A stretch of DNA of 57,571 bases. Origin: Caldifarciminota bacterium. GTDB lineage: Bacteria; Hydrothermota; Tepidihabitantia; Tepidihabitantales; DTDR01. The DNA lies in contig JANXBG010000008.1 of NCBI GenBank assembly GCA_025060715.1, positions 1 through 57,571 on the forward strand. The letters run 5' to 3'. Positions within the stretch are counted from its first letter, which is position 1, and every line of letters begins with the position of its first letter. Positions 26,282-34,115 of this stretch are shown piece after piece. The notes under the pieces are model-generated. The model saw only the letters and a list, made by a program, of their open reading frames with translations, had not been told where the DNA came from and searched no databases. The position numbers and the translations under genes were made by a program.

Positions 26282-27565
26282 CTATCCTTCACTCATTGCT
26301 TTTAAGAATTCTTGATTAGTTTTCGTCAATTTCATCTTATCTAAAATGAATTCCATCATTTCTACCGGAGTCATCTCAGCAAGCATTTTTCTTAAAATCC
26401 AAATCCGATTTAGTTCAAATTCAGTTAAAAGCAGTTCTTCTTTTCTGGTTCCAGAACGTTGTAAATCAATTGCTGGGAAAATTCTTCTATCTGCCAATTT
26501 TCTATCCAAAACTAATTCCATGTTACCTGTCCCTTTAAACTCCTCAAATATTACCTCATCCATTCTTGAGCCGGTTTCAATTAAAGCAGTAGCAATAATT
26601 GTTAAACTTCCTCCTTCTTCAATATTTCTTGCCGAACCAAAGAATTTTTTAGGTTTTTGTAGAGCATTAGAATCTAAACCGCCGGAAAGAGTCCTTCCTG
26701 AATGGGGCACTACTAAATTATGAGCTCTTGCCAAACGAGTTAAACTATCTAATAAAATAACAACATCCTTTTTTGCTTCCACTAATCTTTTTGCTTTTTC
26801 TAAAACAATATCAGCAACTTCCACATGTCTTTCTGGCACTTCATCAAAAGTAGAACTGATTACCTCAGCCTTTACAGATCTTTCCATATCAGTAACTTCC
26901 TCAGGTCTTTCATCAATTAAAAGAATTATTAAATAGATTTCGGGATGATTTTCAACAATTGCATTAGCAATTTTTTGTAAAAGCACCGTCTTACCAGCAC
27001 GAGGAGGTGAAACAATTAGTCCTCTCTGACCTTTACCAATGGGTGTAAATAAATCAACCACTCTTAAAGATAAATCGTTTTTAGAAGGAATTTCTAAATG
27101 AATTCTTTCGGTCGGGTATAAAGGAGTAAGTTCTTCAAAAGGAATTCTTTCAGCAATTTTTTCTGGAGGTTGAAAGTTTACTTCGTCAATTCGTAATAGA
27201 GCATAATATTTTTCACCATTTTTAACCTTGGGCGGTCGCGCATATCCTTTAATAGTATCGCCCGTTTGTAAGCCAAATTTTTTAATCTGAGAAGGTGAAA
27301 CATAGATGTCGCTAGAGCTTTTTAAGTAGCTATATTCCGGGGAACGTAAAAAACCGAAACCACCTTCTTCTAAGATTTCTAATACTCCAGTTACAGGAAT
27401 TAATTTCTCCTCTTCTCCTTCACCTTCCTTCTGTTTCGCTTCAGTTTCTAAAATTGAAAAAACCAACTCTTGTTTTTTCTTTTCTTTAAAATCTTGAATA
27501 CCTAATGCTTTTGCAATTTCTTGAAGTTCGGAAACTTTCTTCTTTTTCAGTTCTTCAATATCCAT
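26282..27565 (-). CDS. rho: Transcription termination factor Rho
   Basis: 427 residues. The ATG at 27565 is preferred over an in-frame TTG one codon upstream because AGGAGG lies 5 bases before it. An N-terminal helical Rho-N domain ([18 protein letters not shown]) and the RNA-binding cold-shock-like domain ([22 protein letters not shown]) come first. The ATPase core has [15 protein letters not shown] (Walker A), [15 protein letters not shown] and [11 protein letters not shown], with GGLDSNAL marking the secondary site. It is a hexameric RNA translocase. The window has few intrinsic terminators, so Rho may do much of the 3'-end work. Confidence 0.97.
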   Translation of the reverse strand: MDIEELKKKKVSELQEIAKALGIQDFKEKKKQELVFSILETEAKQKEGEGEEEKLIPVTGVLEILEEGGFGFLRSPEYSYLKSSSDIYVSPSQIKKFGLQTGDTIKGYARPPKVKNGEKYYALLRIDEVNFQPPEKIAERIPFEELTPLYPTERIHLEIPSKNDLSLRVVDLFTPIGKGQRGLIVSPPRAGKTVLLQKIANAIVENHPEIYLIILLIDERPEEVTDMERSVKAEVISSTFDEVPERHVEVADIVLEKAKRLVEAKKDVVILLDSLTRLARAHNLVVPHSGRTLSGGLDSNALQKPKKFFGSARNIEEGGSLTIIATALIETGSRMDEVIFEEFKGTGNMELVLDRKLADRRIFPAIDLQRSGTRKEELLLTEFELNRIWILRKMLAEMTPVEMMEFILDKMKLTKTNQEFLKAMSEG

Positions 27566-27643
27566 CAATTCCTCCTTTTTAGAATAACTTTAAAAAACTA
27601 ATTACTTTTGGGGGTTAAATAATTTCATTTGATTTATATAAAT

Positions 27644-27671
27644 ATTTTAACAAAATTAACAAAAAAATCAA
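27644..27671 (-). promoter_or_regulatory. Possible promoter of rho-rpmE-prfB
   Basis: Minus-strand TTGATT (27671-27666), 16 bases, TAAAAT (27649-27644). The -35 overlaps the stop of the upstream glycosyltransferase. The leader would be about 70 bases with AGGAGG near the ATG. Confidence 0.45.
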
Positions 27672-29188
27672 TCTCGGTGAAACACCTCATTTATAGCAAC
27701 TACTTTTGTTCTAAGATAATTCACAAAAAATTTCTTTAGCTTATTTAAATTTGGGAGAAGAGTTAAATAAAAATAACCAATTGGAAAAAAGAGAAGAAAA
27801 GGAATTGTCAAATATACTTTTTGAAATAACACTGCGATAATCCCAATAACCAAATAAAAAGTAAAAACCGTTTCTAAATAGTGTATGGAATTTTTAAAAT
27901 TTAATCTATAAACTTCTTTCAATTCCTTTTTTTCTTTAACAATACCGTATTTAGGAGTTCTAACAAACTCCGAATTCAAATTTAAAAGGGCTTCAAAAAC
28001 TGCCACCGAATTATTAACTGCTAAGGCTACTCCCAAGGACATTGCCATAATTATATACTTTATCTCTTTTTTCCAGTGAGGTGTTATATCTTTTTGAGTA
28101 ATAAAATAAAATAGGAAAAAAGAAAAAGCCGAAAAGAAAAAGAGAGGAACATCAACCATTAGAATATGTTTTAAATTAAGTCCGTAACGAATGATCGCAG
28201 CTGGAAAAGTAATAATTGTTAAAATCAACATCAAAGGAAAAGAAAAGTTAGCTGTTAGATGAAAAAAAGATTCTAATTTTTGTTTAAGAGGAATTTTTGA
28301 GTTTAATACTATTCCTAACATCTTTTTTGCCGTTTGTACACCTCCTTTTGCCCAACGATATTGTTGAACTTTAAAAGAAGTAATATCTATGGGTAATTCA
28401 GCATAGACAACATAATGAGGTAAATAAACAAACTTCCATCCTAAAAGTTGTGTCCGAAAGCTTATATCCAAGTCTTCTGCCAAAGTTGAACCATCCCAAC
28501 CGCCAGCTTGTAACAAAGTTTTCTTTCGCCAAATTCCGGCTGTTCCATTAAAATTGAAAAATAGATTATTATAAGCTCGAGCGATATGCTCCACGATAAA
28601 GTGTCCATCTAATAATATCGCTTGGAGACGGGTTAACAGAGAATAATTTCTATTAATATGCCCCCACCTGGTTTGAACCAAACCAATTTTTTCATCAGTA
28701 AAATAATGAATAGTTTTAAGAAGAAAATCTTTGGGAACAATAAAATCAGCATCAAAAACTGCAATAAAATCACCTTCGGCTTTGATCAAACCCTGTTGTA
28801 AAGCACCGGCTTTATAACCTTTACGATTATTACGATGAAAATATTTTATATTTATCCCTTCTTCTTGATATTTTTTTACCAATCTCTTTAAAATCTCTTG
28901 AGTTTCATCAGTAGAATCATCTAAAACTTGGATTTCTAATTTATCTCGTGGATAATCAATTTGACAAACTGAATTTATTAACCTTTCACAAACGAATTTT
29001 TCGTTATAAATTGGCAATTGAATGGTAACTTTTGGTAATTCTTTAAAATACCCTTTTGGTTTTATTATCCTTTTTCTTGCTTTTAAATATAAAAAAATTA
29101 AAAAATAACGGTGAATACCATAAAGAGAAATAATTGCTAATATCACAAAATAAAAGATTAATATTATTGTATCAAAAAAATTTAACAT
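27668..29188 (-). CDS. Processive GT2 membrane glycosyltransferase (cellulose synthase-like)
   Basis: 506 residues. One N-terminal membrane helix, a cytoplasmic GT-A domain and four or five C-terminal helices. The catalytic residues are VQVLDDSTDET (first Asp), FDADF (DxD), LAEDLDISFR (base Asp) and QQYRWAKGG (the QxxRW motif of processive beta-glycan synthases). GTAGIWRK sits at the acceptor site. It would polymerise a beta-linked glycan or glycosylate a lipid acceptor while threading it through the membrane. It has no PilZ domain. Closest in architecture to glucomannan/cellulose synthase-like (CslA-type) enzymes. It has its own leaderless-type promoter. Confidence 0.88.
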   Translation of the reverse strand: MLNFFDTIILIFYFVILAIISLYGIHRYFLIFLYLKARKRIIKPKGYFKELPKVTIQLPIYNEKFVCERLINSVCQIDYPRDKLEIQVLDDSTDETQEILKRLVKKYQEEGINIKYFHRNNRKGYKAGALQQGLIKAEGDFIAVFDADFIVPKDFLLKTIHYFTDEKIGLVQTRWGHINRNYSLLTRLQAILLDGHFIVEHIARAYNNLFFNFNGTAGIWRKKTLLQAGGWDGSTLAEDLDISFRTQLLGWKFVYLPHYVVYAELPIDITSFKVQQYRWAKGGVQTAKKMLGIVLNSKIPLKQKLESFFHLTANFSFPLMLILTIITFPAAIIRYGLNLKHILMVDVPLFFFSAFSFFLFYFITQKDITPHWKKEIKYIIMAMSLGVALAVNNSVAVFEALLNLNSEFVRTPKYGIVKEKKELKEVYRLNFKNSIHYLETVFTFYLVIGIIAVLFQKVYLTIPFLLFFPIGYFYLTLLPNLNKLKKFFVNYLRTKVVAINEVFHRD

Positions 29189-29197
29189 TAGTTTTTA

Positions 29198-29225
29198 ATT
29201 ATAATAGAAATTTTTAAAAAATCAA
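29198..29225 (-). promoter_or_regulatory. Near-leaderless promoter of the processive GT2 gene
   Basis: Minus-strand TTGATT (29225-29220) overlaps the stop codon of the upstream GT2 gene. After 16 bases comes TATAAT (29203-29198), which ends 9 bases before the ATG. No SD. Confidence 0.6.
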
Positions 29226-29884
29226 GCAATCCGATAATATAATAAAGTAAACAAAGCAATAATTCCATCTTTCGCTTTTATTTTTTTACCTGCTTTTCGA
29301 GCTTGATAAGAAATAGGCACTTCAATAATCCTTATTTTCTTTTTTAACAATTTTGCTGTTATTTCTGGCTCAATTTCAAATCTCTTACTTTTTAAATTCA
29401 AAGAAAGCATTATCTCCCTTGGCAAGACTTTATAGCAGGTTTCCATATCGCTTATCTTACTGCCGAAAAAAAGATTAGTAAAAAAATTTAATATAATATT
29501 TGCTAATCTACTTAAAAAGAGAAATCTACCTCCACCTTTAAATCGGGAACCATAAACTGCAATATTTTTTCCATATTTCAAAAAAGGTTTTATTAATTTT
29601 GGATAATCAAAAGGATTATATTCTAAATCTGCATCCTGAATAATAATAATATCACCCGTTGCTAATTTTAAACCTGCTCTGATTGCTGAACCTTTTCCTT
29701 GATTTTTGTCAAAAAATATGCTTTTTATATCTTTAATATTTCTTAATATCTCTTTTGTTCGGTCATAGGAACCATCATCAACAACAATTATCTCTTTTTC
29801 AATAGGAACCTCTTTAATTTTGGCAATAATTTCTTCAATTGTATTTTCTTCATTATATACCGGAATAATTACCGAAACTTTCAT
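29222..29884 (-). CDS. GT2 polyprenyl-phosphate glycosyltransferase (DPM1-like)
   Basis: 220 residues. Motifs VIIPVYNEENTIEEI, VVDDGSYDRTKEI, IQDADLEYNPFDYPKLI (DxD), GSRFKGGG and KRFEIEPEITAKL define the dolichyl/undecaprenyl-phosphate mannose or glucose transferase group. There are no membrane helices of the GtrB type at the C-terminus. It should load a sugar onto a polyprenyl phosphate carrier at the cytoplasmic face. It overlaps the Gfo/Idh gene by ATGA. Confidence 0.88.
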   Translation of the reverse strand: MKVSVIIPVYNEENTIEEIIAKIKEVPIEKEIIVVDDGSYDRTKEILRNIKDIKSIFFDKNQGKGSAIRAGLKLATGDIIIIQDADLEYNPFDYPKLIKPFLKYGKNIAVYGSRFKGGGRFLFLSRLANIILNFFTNLFFGSKISDMETCYKVLPREIMLSLNLKSKRFEIEPEITAKLLKKKIRIIEVPISYQARKAGKKIKAKDGIIALFTLLYYRIA

Positions 29885-30759
29885 AATAATTTTTCTAATT
29901 CATCAATAATTTTCATAACTTTTTCCGTTGGGATAAATTCCCTTATCTTCTTATTAATCAAAGAGTTTAAGAAAAATTTTAATTCCCAATACAAAGGTAA
30001 TTTTCTATCTATTTTTTGAACAAACCTTTCTTTTTTATTCTCCATAAATTTTAAAATTGTCAAATTATCATCAAAAACAATTTTTTTACCATCTAGTTCA
30101 ACCATTACTATCCTTTCTTTCCCTAAGGGGTTTTCTCCCCATTCACCAGAAATTTGAATTCTTTCTTCAATCAAAAAATCAAAATTTATTAATCCTTTAT
30201 TTATTTCTAATTTCTTTTTAAAATTATCAAAATCTTTTTCTAACAAGAATAAAATTAAACTTATATCATGGGGAGCAAAATCATAAAGAATCTTCTTGGA
30301 GTCTTTATGAGTTAAAAAGTTATTGGTTCTTATGATTTTTAATCGCAAGTTGTCTTTAAATTTTTTTAAATACTTTTTAAATTGCCAAGTCAAAGGATGG
30401 TAGAGAAGAATATGACCAGTAAAAAGATTTAAATTTTTCTTTTGGGCTAAATTGATTAAGAAAAGAGCTTCCTTATAAGAAGTGGCTAAAGGTTTTTCCA
30501 CAAAAAGATTAATATTAGATAATAAAAATTTATTAGCAATTTCATAATGAGTCTCGTTGGGAGTAGCAATAATTACTCCATCCAATCTCCTTTTTATTAA
30601 ATCGTGATAGTCATCAGTAATAATAATTTTTTCATTTAATTTTAAATTCTCTTTATCACAGATAGCGACAATCTCACAGTTAGAAAAACTTTTTAAAGTC
30701 TGATAGATTTTCTTTCCCCAGTTACCAAATCCTACAATACCAATTTTTAATTTTTTCAT
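29881..30759 (-). CDS. Gfo/Idh/MocA-family NAD(P)-dependent oxidoreductase
   Basis: 292 residues. The Rossmann motif GIVGFGNWGKKIYQTLKSF opens the protein. EKPLATSYKEA (the family EKP motif), GHILLYHPL and FAPHDISLILFLL (conserved Asp-His region) follow, then a C-terminal alpha/beta domain. In surface-polysaccharide operons such enzymes oxidise or reduce nucleotide sugars, for example the 3-position of a UDP-hexuronic acid. UDP-glucuronate made by the Ugd two genes upstream is a plausible substrate, by inference. Confidence 0.85.
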   Translation of the reverse strand: MKKLKIGIVGFGNWGKKIYQTLKSFSNCEIVAICDKENLKLNEKIIITDDYHDLIKRRLDGVIIATPNETHYEIANKFLLSNINLFVEKPLATSYKEALFLINLAQKKNLNLFTGHILLYHPLTWQFKKYLKKFKDNLRLKIIRTNNFLTHKDSKKILYDFAPHDISLILFLLEKDFDNFKKKLEINKGLINFDFLIEERIQISGEWGENPLGKERIVMVELDGKKIVFDDNLTILKFMENKKERFVQKIDRKLPLYWELKFFLNSLINKKIREFIPTEKVMKIIDELEKLL

Positions 30760-31472
30760 TTATAAGCTGGACAGATTTCTAAAAAATCGCAATATTCACA
30801 AAGATTACTTTTCTTAGGTAAAAAATCTCGCTCCTGCAAAATTTCTAAACCGATTTCAGCAATTATGTTTAAATAATCTTCAAATTCTTTATCATTAAAG
30901 ATAAATTCAATTTTTTTAGATAATAAAAGATAGTAATTTATTACTTTTATTACTTTTTTATGGTAGTTTTTTTCTAAAAGAAATTTATAAATTACCGCAC
31001 TAATCTTACTTAACTCTTTATCTTCACCGATTTTTCCTGTTTTATAGTCAATGATTATTATTCCATTTTCTCCAATTTTATCCGCTCGGTCAATTCTACC
31101 ATACAAACCAAAAGAACGATAATATCCTTTTAAGCTCTTTTCAATTAAAAAAGGTTTGATATTCAATTCTTCTTTTCTGTAAAAATTTTTCAGTATTTTT
31201 AAACCCTTCAAACCCCAACTTCTCTCTTCCTCTTCGGAAGAATACCCTTTTCTTACCCAATTTTTTCGGTAAATTTTTTCTAAGTTTTCATAAGTCCTTT
31301 CTTCTAAAGAAGTTTGAAAAAAATCTCTCAAAGTCCTATGCAAGGAATTACCAAAACTTAAATAATTTCTTTCTTTTTTATATTTATTATACAACTTATC
31401 AACATAATGAAATTTATATCTCAAAGGACATTGCTTGAAAATACTAATTTTAAAAGGACTTAAAATAATCAA
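30756..31472 (-). CDS. PD-(D/E)XK nuclease with an Fe-S cysteine set (RecB/Cas4-like)
   Basis: 238 residues. It opens LSPFKISIFKQCPLRYKF, the QCPxRY motif with Cys15, then FGNSLHRTLRDFF (His). GRIDRAD followed by IIIIDYKTGK gives the nuclease Asp and D-x-K. The C-terminal CEYCDFLEICP adds Cys225, Cys228 and Cys234, completing a four-cysteine 4Fe-4S site as in AddB and Cas4. No CRISPR array or cas genes are in the window. It overlaps both sugar-metabolism neighbours (4 and 23 bases), an odd place for a DNA exonuclease. A role in DNA repair is likely but not shown. Confidence 0.85.
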   Translation of the reverse strand: MIILSPFKISIFKQCPLRYKFHYVDKLYNKYKKERNYLSFGNSLHRTLRDFFQTSLEERTYENLEKIYRKNWVRKGYSSEEEERSWGLKGLKILKNFYRKEELNIKPFLIEKSLKGYYRSFGLYGRIDRADKIGENGIIIIDYKTGKIGEDKELSKISAVIYKFLLEKNYHKKVIKVINYYLLLSKKIEFIFNDKEFEDYLNIIAEIGLEILQERDFLPKKSNLCEYCDFLEICPAYK

Positions 31473-32397
31473 TGGTTTTTTTTAACCCTTCTTCTAGACT
31501 AACTTTTGGTTCCCAGTTTAATATTTCTTTTGCTTTTTTTATATCCGGACAACGCCGATGGGGATCATCAGGATAAGGTGGCAAATAGACAATTTGGGAG
31601 TTGGAATTTGTTAGAGAGATTATTTTTTTTGCTAAATCAATCACTTTTATCTCTTCAGGATTTCCTAAATTTATTGGTTGGCAATAATCAGAATAAAAAA
31701 GTTTTATTAAACCATCAAGGAGATCATCAATATAACAAAAGCTCCTTGTTTGGTTACCGTCACCATAGATGGTAATATCTTTTCCCTTTAGAGCTTGATT
31801 AATAAAATTGGGAATTACTCTTCCATCATCCACTCGCATCCTTGGGCCATAGGTATTAAAAATCCGAGCAATTCTTACTGAAACACCATATTGCCGGTAA
31901 TAAGCCATTGTTAAACTTTCGGCAAATCTTTTTCCTTCATCATATACTGAACGAAGACCACAAGGATTTACATATCCCCAATATTCTTCGTATTGGGGTG
32001 AAACTTGCGGATCACCATATACTTCGGAAGTAGAAGCCAAAAAGAAAATTATTTTCCTTTCTTTTGCTAATTCTAAAAGATTGTAAGTAGCAAAGGCATT
32101 AGTTTTTAAAGTTAATAAAGGATAAGCAAAATAATCTTTCGGACTAGCAGGCGAAGCAAAATGAAAAATTGCCAAAATATCTTTATCTCTCAAAAGATTC
32201 TTATCAATCTCATTAATATCTTCTTTTATAAATGTAAAATTGGATTCTTTTAAAAGATGAGCAATATTTTCTTTTTTTCCAGTAATTAAATTATCAATAC
32301 AAATTACTTTATATCCTTCCTTAACAAAATATTCACACAAATAAGAACCAATAAATCCCGCGCCGCCGGTAATTATTAAGGTCTTATTTTTTTCCAA
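31450..32397 (-). CDS. UDP-glucuronate decarboxylase (UDP-xylose synthase)
   Basis: 315 residues, an extended short-chain dehydrogenase. The NAD site is TGGAGFIGSYLCEYF. The UXS-type segments are FHFASPASPKDYFAYPLLTLKTN, STSEVYGDP, EEYWGYVNP and YDEGKRFAE (catalytic Tyr and Lys), followed by RIFNTYGPRM. It converts UDP-glucuronate to UDP-xylose. It directly follows the UDP-glucose dehydrogenase gene with a 14-base overlap, so the two steps UDP-Glc to UDP-GlcA to UDP-Xyl are translated together. Confidence 0.93.
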   Translation of the reverse strand: MEKNKTLIITGGAGFIGSYLCEYFVKEGYKVICIDNLITGKKENIAHLLKESNFTFIKEDINEIDKNLLRDKDILAIFHFASPASPKDYFAYPLLTLKTNAFATYNLLELAKERKIIFFLASTSEVYGDPQVSPQYEEYWGYVNPCGLRSVYDEGKRFAESLTMAYYRQYGVSVRIARIFNTYGPRMRVDDGRVIPNFINQALKGKDITIYGDGNQTRSFCYIDDLLDGLIKLFYSDYCQPINLGNPEEIKVIDLAKKIISLTNSNSQIVYLPPYPDDPHRRCPDIKKAKEILNWEPKVSLEEGLKKTIDYFKSF

Positions 32398-33676
32398 TTC
32401 CGTAATAATGAAAACCTAAATTAATAAGCTTTTCTTTGTCTAAAAAATTACGACCATCAAAAATAATTGGTTGACGCATTAAAGATTTTATTTTCTCAAA
32501 ATCTAAATTGGCGAATTCTTCCCATTCTGTTATTAAAGCGACACAATCAGCATCTTTGCAAACATCATAAGGGTTATCACAATAAGTAATATCTTTTATA
32601 ATTTCTTTTGTTTTTTCCATTGCCTTTGGGTCATAAGCTTTAATTTTTGCTCCTTCTTTTTTTAAGAGATTGATAATATCTAAAGCCGGAGCAAAACGAA
32701 TATCATCAGTGTTAGGTTTAAAAGAAAGCCCCCAAATACCAATAATTTTATCTTTCAAATTCCATAGAACCCTTTCCATTTTCTTCACAAAATATTCCTT
32801 CTGTTTTTCATTAATATTAGCAACCTCTTTTAATAGTCGGAAATCATAACCCAATTCTTCAGCAATTTTAATAAAAGCGGCTAAATCCTTAGGAAAGCAG
32901 AAACCACCATAACCAACCCCTGCTTTTAAAAAATGAGGACCGATTCTTTTATCTAATCCCACACCCTTTGCTACCATTTCTACATCAGCACCAGTTTTCT
33001 CACAAATTATTGAAATTGCATTAATAAAAGAGATTTTCATTGCTAAAAAGGCGTTAGAGGCATGTTTAATCAGCTCCGCGCTTGTCAGATCAGTAATTAA
33101 AATAGGTGCTTTTATCGGTTTATAAATCTCTAATAAAATCTCTTCAGCCCGTTTATTTTCTACACCAATAACAATTCTATCTGGATTTAAAAAATCATCA
33201 ACTGCGCTACCTTCTCTTAAAAATTCGGGATTTACTGCTACATCAAAATCTACATTCTTTTTATTGAAACGCGCAATTGTTGTCCTTATCCATTGGGCAG
33301 TTTTAACTGGCACAGTACTTTTTTCAACAATTAAACGATAAGAATCCATATGTTCACCAATTTGGGAGGCAACATTTTCTACATAAGACAAATCTGGTTC
33401 ACCGGTCTCTTTTGGGGGTGTACCAACTGCAATAAAAAGAACTTTAGAATTTTTCACACCATAAGCCATATCCGTGGTAAAAGAAATTAAATTTTTTCTT
33501 TTTGCTTCTTCAATTATTTCATCAAGTTTCGGTTCGTAAATAGGAATTATCCCTTTGTTTAGCAAATCTATTTTTCTCTCATCATTATCAACACAGATTA
33601 CCTTATGACCAATATGAGCAAAGCAAGCGCCAGTGGTTAAACCAACATAACCTGTTCCAATAATTGTAATTTCCAT
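32384..33676 (-). CDS. ugd: UDP-glucose 6-dehydrogenase
   Basis: About 430 residues from the ATG at 33676; a longer frame from 33745 would add 23 hydrophobic residues before the Rossmann start and overlaps the promoter. Motifs: MEITIIGTGYVGLTTGACFA (NAD), FIAVGTPP, EKSTVPVKT, NPEFLREGSAVDDF and GYGGFCFPKD with the catalytic Cys. It oxidises UDP-glucose twice to UDP-glucuronate. It heads the operon ugd-uxs-nuclease-oxidoreductase-GT2 and has no SD. Confidence 0.95.
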   Translation of the reverse strand: MEITIIGTGYVGLTTGACFAHIGHKVICVDNDERKIDLLNKGIIPIYEPKLDEIIEEAKRKNLISFTTDMAYGVKNSKVLFIAVGTPPKETGEPDLSYVENVASQIGEHMDSYRLIVEKSTVPVKTAQWIRTTIARFNKKNVDFDVAVNPEFLREGSAVDDFLNPDRIVIGVENKRAEEILLEIYKPIKAPILITDLTSAELIKHASNAFLAMKISFINAISIICEKTGADVEMVAKGVGLDKRIGPHFLKAGVGYGGFCFPKDLAAFIKIAEELGYDFRLLKEVANINEKQKEYFVKKMERVLWNLKDKIIGIWGLSFKPNTDDIRFAPALDIINLLKKEGAKIKAYDPKAMEKTKEIIKDITYCDNPYDVCKDADCVALITEWEEFANLDFEKIKSLMRQPIIFDGRNFLDKEKLINLGFHYYGIGKK

Positions 33677-33683
33677 AAATAAA

Positions 33684-33711
33684 ATTATGCTTAAAAATAT
33701 CAAAAAGTCAA
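33684..33711 (-). promoter_or_regulatory. Leaderless-type promoter of the ugd operon
   Basis: Minus-strand TTGACT (33711-33706), 16 bases, CATAAT (33689-33684), ending 7 bases before the ATG at 33676. No SD. Confidence 0.65.
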
Positions 33712-33907
33712 ATAATATTGCCAAAAATAAAAAATTTGTAATCAATTCAAATATGTTCTAATATGATGCGGTTTATTTCACTATCAAAAAGAATTCTTTT
33801 TGCCTTTCCTTCAATAAATTGGAGAAATTCTTACCGATTACAATTTTATTTTTAACTTTATTCTTTTAGAAACGCTATTTATTTTTAAGTTTACTAAATA
33901 AATATAT
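33712..33907. other. Non-coding spacer between divergent promoters
   Basis: About 200 AT-rich bases. A 21-base T-rich string at 33849-33869 recurs exactly at 35709-35729. No gene seen. Confidence 0.5.
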
Positions 33908-33935
33908 TTGACTTTTCAAAAATTTTTGTTATAAT
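33908..33935 (+). promoter_or_regulatory. Promoter facing the inverted-repeat RNA candidate
   Basis: TTGACT (33908-33913), 16 bases, perfect TATAAT (33930-33935). It points into a region without a long gene; the only thing downstream is the hairpin unit ending at 34115. Confidence 0.65.
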
Positions 33936-33941
33936 TTTTGG

Positions 33942-34115
33942 GAAAAATGAAATTTATAGTATTAAGTATAAATGAATTAGTTACGGAGAGAAGAAAGAAT
34001 AAGGTTTGGGTATCTTATTCAAAAATAACCTCCTTACATTATCATTCAGACAAATAGTCCCTCCTTTATTTTGCCCAAACCTTCCACCCCACTTTCTTCT
34101 CTCCGTAATTTTTTT
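33942..34115 (+). ncRNA. Candidate structured RNA (about 175 nt), or tiny leader-type ORF with hairpin
   Basis: Downstream of a good promoter, TTACGGAGAGAAGAAAG (33981-33997) pairs perfectly with 34092-34108 over 17 bp. Inside a 5/10-base internal loop, GGTTTGGG (34003-34010) pairs with CCCAAACC (34074-34081). A further partial helix pairs CAAAAATAA (34020-34028) with TTATTTTG. Seven T follow directly (34109-34115), as at an intrinsic terminator, and they run into the stop codon of convergent rtcA. A 36-codon frame starts at ATG 33947, about five bases after the predicted start. It matches no RNA family I can name; a 6S-like RNA, a MITE-like repeat or a small-protein gene are alternatives. 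Confidence 0.45.

Noticed and set aside
26346-26723. Plus-strand frame of 125 codons
   Set aside because: Antisense to rho; no SD and composition of a shadow frame.
30756-31472. Cas4 as part of a CRISPR system
   Set aside because: The cysteine set and nuclease motifs fit Cas4 and also solitary RecB-like nucleases; no repeats, spacers or other cas genes are present in the window.
33942-34115. Assignment of the hairpin RNA as 6S RNA, SRP RNA or tmRNA
   Set aside because: No conserved SRP loop, tRNA-like ends or tag frame; the 39-base unpaired 5' part and the position of the closing stem do not fit 6S RNA well.
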